Origin: Rubrivirga sp. SAORIC476
Lineage (GTDB): Bacteria > Bacteroidota > Rhodothermia > Rhodothermales > Rubricoccaceae
Direction: 5' to 3'
Length of the DNA: 64,000 nucleotides
Assembly (NCBI RefSeq): GCF_002283555.1
Contig: NZ_MVOI01000006.1
Coordinates: 824,040-888,039, forward strand
In this document: piece by piece, positions 50,736 through 60,037 of the stretch
Layout: each line of letters begins with the position of its first letter
Numbering within the stretch: the stretch's first letter is position 1
Made by a program: the position numbers and the translations under genes
The notes under the pieces: generated by a model
Database searches by the model: none
Told to the model about the DNA's origin: nothing
What the model saw: the letters and a program-made list of their open reading frames with translations, nothing else

Positions 50736-51677
50736 GTGCGCATCCTCTCCTTCGGCCTCGCTGGCCTGCTCGCGCTCGGTGGCGCGGCTCCGGCGCTGAG
50801 CCAGTCGCTCCGCCCCGACGGTCCGCCCGTCCGCCTGTACTCCGACGCCACTCCGGCAACGCATCCCGTGTGGTCGCCCGACGGGGCGCGCGTCGCCTTC
50901 ACCCGCGACCAGTACGTCGGCCTCTGGGTCGTCGGCGCCGACGGCGGCGCGGCGCGGCAACTCGCCGACGCGCCGGGCGCGGGCTTTGGCTTCAGCTGGG
51001 CACCCGACGGGCAGGCGCTCGTCGCGCGGACGGCCCGCGTGGACGGCCTCTATCGCCGCCACACGGTCTCGATGGTCGGCCTCGACGGCGCCGTGACCGA
51101 CCTCGTCCAAGAGCGGTCCCAGATGACCGGCCTGCCGCACTGGGCGGGCCCGCACCACGTCGCCCTGCTGGCGGACGGCGCGGCTGAGGTGATCCCCGTC
51201 GACGCCGAGGCCCGGACGACGGTCCCCGAGGAGGTCGTGCTGGCGAGCCCCCGCGGCGGTCTGGTCGTGACCGACCCCGCCACCGGCGGCCTCCGCGCGC
51301 TCCCCCAGTTCCGCGACGCGATGCTGCTCAACCTGACGCCCTCCCCGGACGGGGCCCGCGTGGCGTTCGAGGTGTACGGTGGCAACCTGTTCACGATGCG
51401 CCTGGACGGCTCGGGCCTCGTCGACCTCGGCCCCGGTGCCCGCCCGACGTGGTCGCCCGACGGCCGCTGGGTGGCCTTCATGGTGACCGCCGACGACGGC
51501 CACGACATCACGTCGTCCGACCTCGTCGCCGTCCGCGCCGACGGGTCCGAGCGGGTCGCGCTCACGCAGTCTCCCGACCGGCTGGAGATGAACCCCTCGT
51601 GGTCGCCCGACGGCCGCGCGCTCGCCTTCGACGACGCCGTCGACGGCGCCCTGTACCTCCTCTCCGTCTCTGAGTAG
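50736..51677 (+). CDS. Secreted TolB-like beta-propeller protein (313 aa)
   Basis: A signal peptide (about 1-25; ending APALSQ) leads to several PD40/TolB repeats: HPVWSPDGARVAF, FGFSWAPDGQALVA, LTPSPDGARVAFEV, RPTWSPDGRWVAFM, NPSWSPDGRALAFD. Five to six blades are visible. Such propellers occur in periplasmic TolB and in secreted proteins that bind peptides; no catalytic residues are visible. GTG 50736 begins the signal peptide. The amidase gene follows 8 nt after its stop, so the two are likely co-transcribed. Confidence 0.85.
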   Translation: MRILSFGLAGLLALGGAAPALSQSLRPDGPPVRLYSDATPATHPVWSPDGARVAFTRDQYVGLWVVGADGGAARQLADAPGAGFGFSWAPDGQALVARTARVDGLYRRHTVSMVGLDGAVTDLVQERSQMTGLPHWAGPHHVALLADGAAEVIPVDAEARTTVPEEVVLASPRGGLVVTDPATGGLRALPQFRDAMLLNLTPSPDGARVAFEVYGGNLFTMRLDGSGLVDLGPGARPTWSPDGRWVAFMVTADDGHDITSSDLVAVRADGSERVALTQSPDRLEMNPSWSPDGRALAFDDAVDGALYLLSVSE

Positions 51678-51685
51678 CCCCCACC

Positions 51686-54223
51686 ATGACCAAGTTTCTC
51701 CCCCTGGGGCTCCTCGTCCTCGCTCTCGCCGCCGCGCCCCGTGCGCAGGAGGTGACCGGCCTCTCCGACTGGAGCCTCTTCCTCGACCCCGGCCACAGCA
51801 CCACTTCCGAGAACGTCGGCATCTACGGGTACTCCGAGCCCGAGAAGGTGCTGCGCGTCGGCCTCGCGCTCCGCGAGATGCTCCTGACGCGGACCGACAT
51901 CGACACGGTCTACATGTCGCGCACCAACGACACCGAGGTCGTGAGCCTCTCGCAGCGCACCGACCGCGCCAACACGCTCGGCGCCGACTTCTTCCACTCC
52001 ATCCACAGCAACGCGGGTGGCCCGTCCTCCAACAACGTGCTGATGCTGTACGGCGGCTGGCGCTCCGGCGGCCAGACGGTCGAGAAGACGCCGGTGGGCG
52101 GCGGGCTCATGGGCGACGAGTACGAGGAGGCGCTCTCGACGGCGATGCGGCTCCCCACCATCGGCAACTACGCCGACCGGACGTTCTACCAGGGCTTCCC
52201 GGACAACCACGACAACCAGTTCCCCTACCTGTTCGTCAACCGGACGTCGAGCATGGCGTCGGTGCTGAGCGAGGGCGGCTTCCACACGAACCCAGTCCAG
52301 AACCCGCGCAACATGAACGCGGAGTGGAAGCGGATGGAGGCGCAGGCCTTTTACTGGGCCATCCTCGACTGGCACGGCATCCCGCGCTCGGTCCACCGCA
52401 TCGCGGCGGGCTTTATCACCGACGCCGAGAGTGGCAGGACGCTCAACGGCGCCACCGTCGAGATCGACGGCCAGACCTACACGACCGACACCTACGAGTC
52501 GCTGTTCTTCCGCTTCACGTCCGACCCGGACCTGCTCTCGAACGGCTTCTACTACCTCGAAGACCTCTCGCCGGGCACGCATACCGTCACCGTCTCGGCG
52601 CCCGGCTACGCCGATGCGACGGCCGAGGTGACGATGCTCGACACCGAGATCTCGTTCACCGACGTGGCGCTCGTGTCCACCGTCCCGCCGGTCGTGACGG
52701 ACGCGAAGCCGGAGGAGGGCGATCCCAGCTTCCCGATCACCTCGCCCATCGAGATCACCTTCAGCCGCCCCCTGGACGCCACGACGCTGGACGGCGCCGT
52801 CACGCTGGTCCCGACCGGCGGCGACGATCCGGTCGCGGGCGTCGCGACGCTGGAGCAGGACGGCTACCGGCTCGTGTTCACCCCCGACGCGCCGCTCGCG
52901 CCCACGACGGCCTTCACGCTCACGCTCGCGGGCTCTCTGGCGACGTCCAACGGCAGCGTCCTCGACGGCGACGGCGACGGCACCGGCGGAGACGCGTTCG
53001 TGCTCACGTTCACGTCCAGCTTCCCCGACACGGTCGCGCCCCGCCTCGCAGCGAGCGACCCCGCTCCCAACGCGACGGGTGCTGAGCGGCGACCCGTCGT
53101 CACGGTCGTGTTCACGGAGCCCGTGGTTCCGGAGACCCTCGACGGCCGGGTGACGCTGGAGACGACCGCTGGCGTCCCCGTAGCCGGGACCTTCACCCAC
53201 ACGCTCGCGGGCGTCGTCGGCGAGGATCCGGAGCCGGTCAGCACCGTCAGCTTCGCGCCCGACGCGCCGCTGGACGCGGAGACGCGCTACCGGTTCGCCA
53301 TCGAGCCGGGCGTCGAGGACCTGTTCTCCAACGCGAGCACGGGCCGGTACGCCTTCACCTTCACGACCACCGCCGGGACCGAGGACGTCCGCGTGATCGA
53401 GGACTTCGAGGGCAGCTCGATCGCCGACGACTGGTGGCTGCCCCAGCAGAGCGGCTCCACCGCCGGCATCGTGACCGACTCGACCGATGTCACGGCGGTC
53501 CCGCTGGCCTACCCGCTCGGCGGGGACACGGCCATGCGGATCGACTACGGCTGGGACGACCTCGCCTCGTCGTGGCTCATCCGCGAGTGCTTCGGCGGCT
53601 GCTCGCCGAGCCACTCGTTCACCGACCAGGCCACGCTCCGCATCCGCGTCTTCGGCGACGGCACCGGCACCCTGTTCCGCTTCGCCGTCGACGACGGGAC
53701 GAGCGGCATCGAGGTGAGCCCCTGGACCGCCGTCGACTGGCTCGGCTGGCGGACGGTGACGTGGGACCTCGACGCCGACGGCTTCGGCTCATGGATCGGG
53801 AACGGCGCCTGGAACAGCCCCACATCGCTCCGGATGGAGTCGCTGCAGCTCGGCTACGACGGCTCGTCGCCCCGCTTCGGCGCGCTCGTCGTGGACGATC
53901 TCGACGTGGTCACCCTCGTCCCGCCGGTCGCCACGGACGGCGGGCCCGGCGACCGCGAACCGCTGCGGCTCGCGGCGGTCCGGCCGAACCCCGTCCGCTC
54001 GTCGGCCGAGATCCGGTTCGCCCTCGGTGCTCCGGCGACTGTTCGCGCCGAGGTGTTCAACGCCATCGGCCAGCGCGTCGCGGTCCTGGCCGACGGCGCG
54101 GCGCTGGGCGCCGGTGAGCATGACCTCACATGGTCCGTCGAAGGCGCCGCCTCGGGTGTCTACATCGTCCGGGTGACCGCGGGCGAGGCGAGGGCCTCCA
54201 CCTCGGTGGTCGTCGCGCGCTAG
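51686..54223 (+). CDS. Secreted N-acetylmuramoyl-L-alanine amidase with Ig-like domains and T9SS tail (845 aa)
   Basis: After the signal peptide (cut near APRAQ), an Amidase_3 domain (about 25-230) shows the zinc residues in FLDPGHS, Glu around ENVGIYGYSEPEK and FFHSIHSNAGG, and the catalytic Glu in LSEGGFHTNP. A carboxypeptidase-regulatory-like beta domain (about 235-325), two Big_5 Ig-like domains (about 330-450 and 450-565) and a carbohydrate-binding-like beta-sandwich (about 570-750; WRTVTWDLDADGFGSW) follow. The end is a T9SS type-A tail (RPNPVRSSAEI, FNAIGQRVAVL, GVYIVRV). It should act on peptidoglycan outside the cell, perhaps on other bacteria. It ends at a bidirectional terminator. 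Confidence 0.93.
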   Translation: MTKFLPLGLLVLALAAAPRAQEVTGLSDWSLFLDPGHSTTSENVGIYGYSEPEKVLRVGLALREMLLTRTDIDTVYMSRTNDTEVVSLSQRTDRANTLGADFFHSIHSNAGGPSSNNVLMLYGGWRSGGQTVEKTPVGGGLMGDEYEEALSTAMRLPTIGNYADRTFYQGFPDNHDNQFPYLFVNRTSSMASVLSEGGFHTNPVQNPRNMNAEWKRMEAQAFYWAILDWHGIPRSVHRIAAGFITDAESGRTLNGATVEIDGQTYTTDTYESLFFRFTSDPDLLSNGFYYLEDLSPGTHTVTVSAPGYADATAEVTMLDTEISFTDVALVSTVPPVVTDAKPEEGDPSFPITSPIEITFSRPLDATTLDGAVTLVPTGGDDPVAGVATLEQDGYRLVFTPDAPLAPTTAFTLTLAGSLATSNGSVLDGDGDGTGGDAFVLTFTSSFPDTVAPRLAASDPAPNATGAERRPVVTVVFTEPVVPETLDGRVTLETTAGVPVAGTFTHTLAGVVGEDPEPVSTVSFAPDAPLDAETRYRFAIEPGVEDLFSNASTGRYAFTFTTTAGTEDVRVIEDFEGSSIADDWWLPQQSGSTAGIVTDSTDVTAVPLAYPLGGDTAMRIDYGWDDLASSWLIRECFGGCSPSHSFTDQATLRIRVFGDGTGTLFRFAVDDGTSGIEVSPWTAVDWLGWRTVTWDLDADGFGSWIGNGAWNSPTSLRMESLQLGYDGSSPRFGALVVDDLDVVTLVPPVATDGGPGDREPLRLAAVRPNPVRSSAEIRFALGAPATVRAEVFNAIGQRVAVLADGAALGAGEHDLTWSVEGAASGVYIVRVTAGEARASTSVVVAR

Positions 54224-54237
54224 CAACGGACCCCTGC

Positions 54238-54290
54238 ACCAAACGAAAGGGCCGCCCCGTCACGACGACGGGGCGGCCCTTTCGTTTGGT
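54238..54290. terminator. Strong bidirectional terminator between convergent genes
   Basis: A perfect 24-bp inverted repeat (54238-54261 and 54267-54290) with a 5-nt ACGAC loop. The outer arms are ACCAAACGAAAGG / CCTTTCGTTTGGT and the inner arms GC-rich, so each strand has a GC stem with flanking A- and T-rich tracts. It lies 15 nt after the amidase stop and 11 nt before the stop of the convergent GHL10 gene. Confidence 0.95.
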
Positions 54291-54300
54291 ACAGGGTGAA

Positions 54301-56112
54301 CTACCGCACCACCACGACCGGGCGGACGGTGCGCTGGCCCTCCGCGTCCAGCACCACGAGGTAGGTACCCGGCGTCCGGGCCTGCCACGTGACGGTCTGG
54401 CGGCCGCTCTGCGGCTCGTCGTCGGCCAGACGGGCCACCTCACGGCCCAGCACGTCCACCACCCGGAGCGTCACCGCGGCGGGGACGCCGAGGCGGTAGG
54501 AGAGCGTGACCGGGCCCGCGGACGGGTTCGGCCGCGGCGCGTCGAGCGCGAGCAGGGCCGTCGGTCCGCTCGTCTCCGCGTCGGTCGACTCGAAGACGAC
54601 GGTGTTGCTGGGCGCGCTCTCGACCGAGTTCGTGCTGACGGCGGTCACGACGTAGGTCAGCCCGCTGCCGTCGAGGCGAACATCCGTGAACGTGGTCTCG
54701 CCCGTGACGCCGATGAGGTTCTCGGCCCGCTCCAGCGCGGCGTCGAGGTCGCCCGCATCGGCCTCGGGCACCCGGTAGACCGCGTAAAAGCGGGTGTCGG
54801 CCGCGCCGTCAGCCGGGGCCGTCCATGTGAGCACCGTCGCGCCGGGCTCGCCCTGCGGGTCCGGGACGGCGTCGAGGCCGGTCGGGGCGCCGGGCGCGTC
54901 CAGGCTCTTCCACGGCATGACCGGGGGAAGGGCGCGCGTCGCATAGAGGTCGGTCCGGAGCGAGTCGCTCAGGCCGCGGTCCGACTGGAGCACGCCCGCG
55001 TTCGCGCGGAAGAAGATCGAGCCGTCGATGCCCTCCCGGCTCCGCGTGATTCGGATCTGGTCGGGGATCTCGCTCGTGTCGAAGCCCGCCTGCCCGGTGC
55101 GGTACGCCGCCAGCCCCGGGTACACATGCCGGTCGTTCCGGACCGATTCCCACCACTGGGCGAGCGCCCCAAACGGCTGGCGATTAAATGACCCGTTGAT
55201 GATCGCATCCGACGACCAGTACAACTGCGGAGCGAGGTAGTCGATCGTCTGCGCGTCGAGCCACGCGGTCGCGTCGGCGTAGATCACCTCGTAGGCGTCG
55301 AGGCCGCGGACGCCCGACGGGACGTTGTTCTTCCAGATGCCGAACGGGCTCACGCCATGGACCGCCTCGGGGCGGACCGCCTGGAGCGTGTCCTGGATCT
55401 GGGCGACGAGGAGGTTGACGTTGTCGCGCCGCCAGTCGCCCTGGTCGGTAAAGCCGCGCGGGTGAGTGGCGAACGTCGCGGCGTCCTCGTCGGTGATGCC
55501 GGAGAAGCCGGTCCCCGGGTAGGGGTAGAAGTAGTCGTCGTAGTGGACACCATCGACATCGTAGCGCCGGGCGATGTCGCCGACGATCGAGGCGACGTGG
55601 TCGCGGACCTCGGGCAGGCCGGGGTCGAGGATCTTGATGCCCGTCGAGAACGAGAGGATCCACTCCGGGTGCGCCCGGGTGACGTGCGACTCGTCCTTGA
55701 CGTAGTCCGAGCCGCGGTCGGCCCGGTATGGGTTGATCCAAGCGTGGAGCTCCATGCCGCGCGCGTGGGCCTCGGCGGTCGCGAACGCGAGGGGGTCGTA
55801 GTACGGCGCCGGGGCCTGGCCCTGCTGCCCGGTCAGCCAGTACGACCACGGCTCGAAGGGCGAGTCGTAGAGCGCGTCGGACTCGGTCCGGACCTGGAAC
55901 ACGACGGCGTTCACACCGACCTCCTGCAGGCCGTCCAGGATGTCGATGAGGTCTTGCTTCTGCACATCGGACGAGCAGCCGGACGTGCAGCTGGGCCAGT
56001 CGAGGTTGGCGACGGTGGCGATCCAGGCTCCGCGGAACTCGTACTTGTCAGACTGGGCGCGTCCGGGGGCCGCCAGGACAGCGAGCAGGAGAAGGGAGAG
56101 GAGCGTGCGCAT
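54301..56112 (-). CDS. GHL10 (DUF187)-family glycosidase-like protein with T9SS tail (603 aa)
   Basis: Signal peptide MRTLLSLLLLAVLAAPGRAQ. The barrel domain (about 25-350) shows FRGAWIATVANLDWP, VNAVVFQVRTESDALYDS, ELHAWINPYRAD, DGVHYDDYFYPYPG and VSPFGIWKN, the recognised blocks of the GHL10/YngK family. A fibronectin-type domain (about 410-520; ATVLTWTAPADG) and a T9SS tail (RPNPSAGPVTLSY, VVDVLGREVARL, GTYLVVL) follow. Related proteins hydrolyse peptidoglycan or other amino-sugar polymers. It converges on the secreted amidase across the terminator, suggesting a related cell-wall role. Confidence 0.92.
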   Translation of the reverse strand: MRTLLSLLLLAVLAAPGRAQSDKYEFRGAWIATVANLDWPSCTSGCSSDVQKQDLIDILDGLQEVGVNAVVFQVRTESDALYDSPFEPWSYWLTGQQGQAPAPYYDPLAFATAEAHARGMELHAWINPYRADRGSDYVKDESHVTRAHPEWILSFSTGIKILDPGLPEVRDHVASIVGDIARRYDVDGVHYDDYFYPYPGTGFSGITDEDAATFATHPRGFTDQGDWRRDNVNLLVAQIQDTLQAVRPEAVHGVSPFGIWKNNVPSGVRGLDAYEVIYADATAWLDAQTIDYLAPQLYWSSDAIINGSFNRQPFGALAQWWESVRNDRHVYPGLAAYRTGQAGFDTSEIPDQIRITRSREGIDGSIFFRANAGVLQSDRGLSDSLRTDLYATRALPPVMPWKSLDAPGAPTGLDAVPDPQGEPGATVLTWTAPADGAADTRFYAVYRVPEADAGDLDAALERAENLIGVTGETTFTDVRLDGSGLTYVVTAVSTNSVESAPSNTVVFESTDAETSGPTALLALDAPRPNPSAGPVTLSYRLGVPAAVTLRVVDVLGREVARLADDEPQSGRQTVTWQARTPGTYLVVLDAEGQRTVRPVVVVR

Positions 56113-56134
56113 GGGTGGGAAGGGGAGATAGAAA

Positions 56135-56164
56135 GGGGGCGCTGGGCGGGTGCCCAGCGCCCCC
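56135..56164 (-). terminator. Intrinsic terminator at the end of the TonB/PorV operon
   Basis: Perfect 13-bp stem (arms GGGGGCGCTGGGC at 56135-56147 and GCCCAGCGCCCCC at 56152-56164, 4-nt loop). Read on the minus strand the stem is followed by TTTCTATC. It lies 26 nt after the stop of the gene at 56191 and before the GHL10 start. Confidence 0.85.
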
Positions 56165-56190
56165 ATGACGAGGGTCGTCGGACGATCGGA

Positions 56191-57588
56191 CTAGCGGACG
56201 ACCGTCATCTGGCGAGACGTGCCGAAGCCGTTGACCTCGACCGAGTAGATGTAGACACCCGCCGAGAGGGCGGAGGCGTCGAAGTCGACCGAGTGCGTCC
56301 CGGTGGCAAAGGCCCGGTCGGCGACGGTCGCGACCTGACGGCCGGTCGCGTCGAACACGCGGATCCGGACCGTGCCGGCCTCACGCGTCGTGAACTCGAT
56401 CGTGGTGCGATCAGAAACCGGGTTCGGCGTGTTCTGGAACACGTCCACCACGGCGACCCACTCCGGCGTGCCCTCCGAGGCCACGCCCAGCTTGATGAAC
56501 TTCTGCGTGGCGGGGGCTCCCTGGTTGAACTGGCCGACGTAGGCCGTCTCGCCGTCGGCGCTGAACGCGAGGGCGCGCGGGCGGCCCTCAGAAGCCTCCT
56601 CGTTCCACGTGATGCTGTCGCGGGGCGTCGGCATCTCGATCGTGGCCGTGATGTCGCCGTTGCCGTCGAACACGAAGAGGTCCTCCATCGCGAAGCCGTA
56701 CCAGGTGTTGATCTGCCAGGGCGTCCCCGGAGCCGGCGCGTCGAGCGGGCTGCCCGCGCTGAACCAGAGGTAGTCCGTGACCGGCTGGATCGCCGCCGAC
56801 TCGATGGCCATGCCCATCGGGGTCACGCCGAGGGAGTCGAAGTCCGAGAAGTCGTCCGGACGGTACCAGACGGAGGGCATGAGCGTCGTGTAGCTGAAGT
56901 CCCACACGGCCACGCCGCCGTCGCCGCCGCCGTCATCGACCGCGAGAGTCGCTCGGTTGAACGACCGGTTGTTGCCGAAGTCGCCGAGGTCGCTGAGGTC
57001 GGGGCCGAGGATCTTGTAGCCCAGCGCGCCCTGCCCGACGACCTGCGAGATGTAGAAGTTGCCCGCGTTGTCCGTACCAGCGGAGATCATCGAGCCCGAG
57101 AACGGCTGGGCCTTGGCCAGCAGGCGAACCGTGTTCGGTGCCGCGCCAGCGCCGCAGGACGTGTGGTCCACCTTGAAGAGGAGGTTGCCCTGGGTGATGA
57201 GGACATCGCCGTTCACGTCGGCGCGAAGGCCGCGGCCGGTCTGCGTCTCGAGGTTGCCCGAGGCGTTGGTCGCGATGCCGAGCGTGTCGGTCACGGCGCC
57301 GGAGGCGTCAGACAGGAACCGGACGGGCGAGCAGGCGGCCTCGGTCCCGTCAGGCGAGAACACGGTGACGGTGCCGCTGGACAGGTATTCGCCCGCGACC
57401 TGGACGCTGTCGACGGTGCCGAAGGGCTGGACCCAGATGAGGCCCTCGCCGTCGACGGCAAGGCCGTGGGTGCTGCTGAACTGGCGGTCTTCAGCCGCCG
57501 GGAAGTTCGAGTCGTACTCCCAGTATCCGCTCTGCGCGCTAACGGCGAGGGGAAGGGCGAGCACGAGAGTGAGTAGCAATCGCTGCAT
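56191..57588 (-). CDS. Exported propeller-like protein with T9SS sorting tail (465 aa)
   Basis: Signal peptide MQRLLLTLVLALPLAVSAQ. The body (about 20-385) has repeats typical of SMP-30/NHL-type propellers: STHGLAVDGEGLIWVQPFG, GRGLRADVNGDVLITQGN, ATLAVDDGGGDGGVAVWDFS, RALAFSADGETAYVGQFN. The end is a T9SS type-A tail (QNTPNPVSDRTTIEF, VFDATGRQVATV, GVYIYSV). It is the last gene of the minus-strand operon that includes the TonB receptor; surface location and binding to a ligand are inferred. No catalytic residue is identifiable. Confidence 0.85.
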   Translation of the reverse strand: MQRLLLTLVLALPLAVSAQSGYWEYDSNFPAAEDRQFSSTHGLAVDGEGLIWVQPFGTVDSVQVAGEYLSSGTVTVFSPDGTEAACSPVRFLSDASGAVTDTLGIATNASGNLETQTGRGLRADVNGDVLITQGNLLFKVDHTSCGAGAAPNTVRLLAKAQPFSGSMISAGTDNAGNFYISQVVGQGALGYKILGPDLSDLGDFGNNRSFNRATLAVDDGGGDGGVAVWDFSYTTLMPSVWYRPDDFSDFDSLGVTPMGMAIESAAIQPVTDYLWFSAGSPLDAPAPGTPWQINTWYGFAMEDLFVFDGNGDITATIEMPTPRDSITWNEEASEGRPRALAFSADGETAYVGQFNQGAPATQKFIKLGVASEGTPEWVAVVDVFQNTPNPVSDRTTIEFTTREAGTVRIRVFDATGRQVATVADRAFATGTHSVDFDASALSAGVYIYSVEVNGFGTSRQMTVVR

Positions 57589-57625
57589 GATGAGGGGGGA
57601 AATGCTGCGGCGGACGCCGCGAAAG

Positions 57626-57643
57626 CTCCCGCGGATGCGGGAG
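57626..57643 (-). terminator. Small intra-operon hairpin
   Basis: 7-bp stem CTCCCGC/GCGGGAG with loop GGAT, 22 nt after the stop of the IPT/TIG lipoprotein gene. On the minus strand it is followed by CTTTCG, so it may be a weak terminator that lowers expression of the last operon gene. Confidence 0.35.
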
Positions 57644-57664
57644 GGGACTGGGAAACTACGGGGA

Positions 57665-58930
57665 CTACAGCCCGGCAAAAGGTCCGGGAATCCGGGCCTG
57701 GAGGCGGTAGAGGTCGAGGAAGCCGCCCGTGGGCGATTCGACCTCTTCCGGCGTCAGGCCCTGGAGGAGGTAGAGCACCTGCCCCGTCCCCCACGCCAGG
57801 TCGACGAGCGGGGAGGGCAGGATGCCAGGGTAGATCAAGGCGGCCTCGCCGGAGGGCGAGATCGTGATGAGCGGGTCGGGGGCGTTCGTCGCGACGAACA
57901 CGGTTCCGTCGGCCGCGACCGCCAGGGCGTTGGCGCCGACGCCTGCGCCGAACTGGGCGGTCACGTCGAGGAGGACCTCGCCCGGCCCGAGGCCGTCGGG
58001 GGTGAAGGGGAAGCGCCGGACCTTGCTGTCGACCACCGAGCCCGCGTCAGAGGTTGCGGAGGCGACGTAGAGCGCGCCGTCGGCGACGGTGAGCGACGTG
58101 ACGGGCTCCGCGAACGGGACCGTCGCGGTGACCGTCCCGTCGGCCGTGAACCGGTAGAGCGCACGGGCAGTGACGTTCGTGTTGGTGCCGCCCGTCCAGT
58201 ACGTCCCGTCGCCCACGGCGGCCACGTCGCGGAGGGTGCCGGAAGGGATGCTGCGGACGGTGACGTCGCTCGACGATCCGGCTGGGATCGTGTACACGCC
58301 GCGGTTCTGGCGGACCCCGAAGAGCGTGCCGTCGGCCGCGGGCGCCAGCCCGGTCCAGAGGACGCTCTCCGTGGAGTAGGGCGACCGACTGCCGTCGGTC
58401 CCGAACCGGATGATCCCGGCAGCGGAGTTGTTGACGTAGAGCGTGACGTAGAGCGAGCCGTCGGTCCCGTTGCCGAGCGCGCGCGGGCTCTCGCCGAGGT
58501 TGGGCACGATGGAGTCGACGAGCGTGAACGCGGGCGACAGCGGCAGGTCGACGGCGTTGCTGTACTCGGGCGAGCCGATGACGGCGACGCGCATCCGGAG
58601 CGCCGGGTTGATCAGGTTCGGGACCCGGACCTCCAGTTGCGTCGGGCTGGCCGAAAGGACGGTGCCGGAGGCCGAGTTGCCCTGCCCGTCATCGAACACG
58701 ACGATGTTGTCTTCCGGGGTGGCCGAGAAGTTCTGGCCGTTCACGGTGACCACGTCGATGCCCGCGAGCACGACGGAGAACGGAGCCGAGACATCGGTCA
58801 CGACCGGGGCGCTGTTGCGCTCCGCGTCGGGGTCGTAGAGGCTGCTGCCCTCGAAGTCGCACGCGCTGAGCGTGGCGAGCAGCACGAGGGCGGTGACGAG
58901 GCGGAACCGAAGGGTCGACGGGGTCAGCAT
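57665..58930 (-). CDS. Lipoprotein with IPT/TIG domain and propeller-like repeats (421 aa)
   Basis: The SPII signal ends at LLATLSAC (about residue 23). Residues about 40-130 form an IPT/TIG-type Ig domain (APVVTDVSAPFSVVLAGID, VTVNGQNFSATPEDNIVVFD, LEVRVPNLINP). The remainder is a propeller with blade-like segments (LGNGTDGSLYVTLYVN, LAPAADGTLFGVRQN, VAAVGDGTYWTGG, LAVAADGTVFVATN). SusE/SusF-like or NHL-type ligand-binding lipoproteins in TonB operons have comparable layouts, so a role in capturing a ligand near the TonB receptor is inferred. Confidence 0.83.
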   Translation of the reverse strand: MLTPSTLRFRLVTALVLLATLSACDFEGSSLYDPDAERNSAPVVTDVSAPFSVVLAGIDVVTVNGQNFSATPEDNIVVFDDGQGNSASGTVLSASPTQLEVRVPNLINPALRMRVAVIGSPEYSNAVDLPLSPAFTLVDSIVPNLGESPRALGNGTDGSLYVTLYVNNSAAGIIRFGTDGSRSPYSTESVLWTGLAPAADGTLFGVRQNRGVYTIPAGSSSDVTVRSIPSGTLRDVAAVGDGTYWTGGTNTNVTARALYRFTADGTVTATVPFAEPVTSLTVADGALYVASATSDAGSVVDSKVRRFPFTPDGLGPGEVLLDVTAQFGAGVGANALAVAADGTVFVATNAPDPLITISPSGEAALIYPGILPSPLVDLAWGTGQVLYLLQGLTPEEVESPTGGFLDLYRLQARIPGPFAGL

Positions 58931-58980
58931 GGACGGCCGGAATCGAGAGAGGGGAGAGGCCTTCAGGCAGGTCGCGAGGC

Positions 58981-60015
58981 TCACAGGTCGAACCGGATGG
59001 CGACACGGTGGACGGGGTCGAACACGTCGTAGGCGCTGTACGAGTAGTCGGCGCCGAAGCCGACGCCGCCGAGCCGCTGCTGGATGCCTGCCCCGACACT
59101 GAAGCTCTGCACGTCGGACGGGAAGAGGTAGCCGGCCCGGAGCGCGAGGGTGTTGGCGAAGGTGTACTCGCCGCCCGCCTCGATCTGCCCGGCGTAGTCG
59201 TACGGGTCCTCCGCGTCGACGGACAGGACCAGGCGGTGGACTGCGGGGTCGAGCCCGGTCAGGCCGCGTGTGTCGAGGGCCGCGCCGATCTGCAGCGTCA
59301 GCGGGAGCTGGAAGCTCTCGCCCTCGCCGAAGGCGGCCTGCTGCGAGAAGTTGCGGGCGCTGACGGCGAACGCGAGGCCCGGGAACGGGGTGTCGTACAT
59401 GACGCCGAAGTCGTAGGCGAGCACGGTCTCCGAGACGTCCTCTCGGTTGAGGTCGCCCTGGTCGTTGGCCGAGACCGCGATCGCTCCGAAGTCCTCCGTC
59501 ACCAGCTTGACCTGGCCGCCGACCGAGAACCGGTCGGTGACCGTCCGGCCGTAGCCGAGCCCGATGGCGAAGGCCGTTGGCGAGAACGTGCCGACGTCGC
59601 GGTAGCCCGCCTCAGTGCTCGCGTCGAAGACGGTCTCCTGGAGTTCGCCGTAGTCGACCGCCAGCACGGAGACGCCCAGCGTCCCGAACCGGCCGCCGGC
59701 AGGCCGGAAGGCGACCGCAGCGTGGTTGTAGTTGATGTCGGCGATGAAGCTCGTCTGGCCCAGGAAGACGCCCGTGGTGGCATCCCCTCGGGACAGGCCC
59801 GCGGGGTTCTAGAACAGGGCCTGCGGCCCCGTCGAGAGCGCGGTCGAGGCGCCGCCGAGCGCCGCTACGCGGGGGTCGGCGCTGACACTGAGGAACTTCA
59901 TCCCCGACTGGGCGAGCTTCTCGCGGTCCTCGACCTGCTGGCCGAACGCGGTCGGCACGAGGAAGAGGGCGAGCAGGGCGAGTCGAGCGAGGCGGGCGAG
60001 CGCGGGCGTCGGCAT
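58981..60015 (-). pseudogene. PorV/PorQ-family outer-membrane protein gene interrupted by one amber codon
   Basis: The reading frame from ATG 60015 gives a signal peptide (LALLALFLVPTAFG) and the PorV/PorQ start KLAQSGMKFLSVSADPRVA, ALGGASTALSTGPQALF. It then meets TAG at 59809-59811, exactly where Tyr is expected in the conserved ALFYNPAGL motif. The same frame continues without another stop: NPAGLSRGDATTGVFLG, QTSFIADINYNH, through beta strands to VHRVAIRFDL at 58981. Total frame 345 codons, no frameshift. Family members are T9SS-linked 14-strand barrels. A TAC-to-TAG change in a living strain, a sequencing error, or amber readthrough are possible. A GTG at 59667 could restart translation but would lose the first strands. 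Confidence 0.88.
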
Positions 60016-60037
60016 GGGAGGGGGGGAGGAGTCGGCG

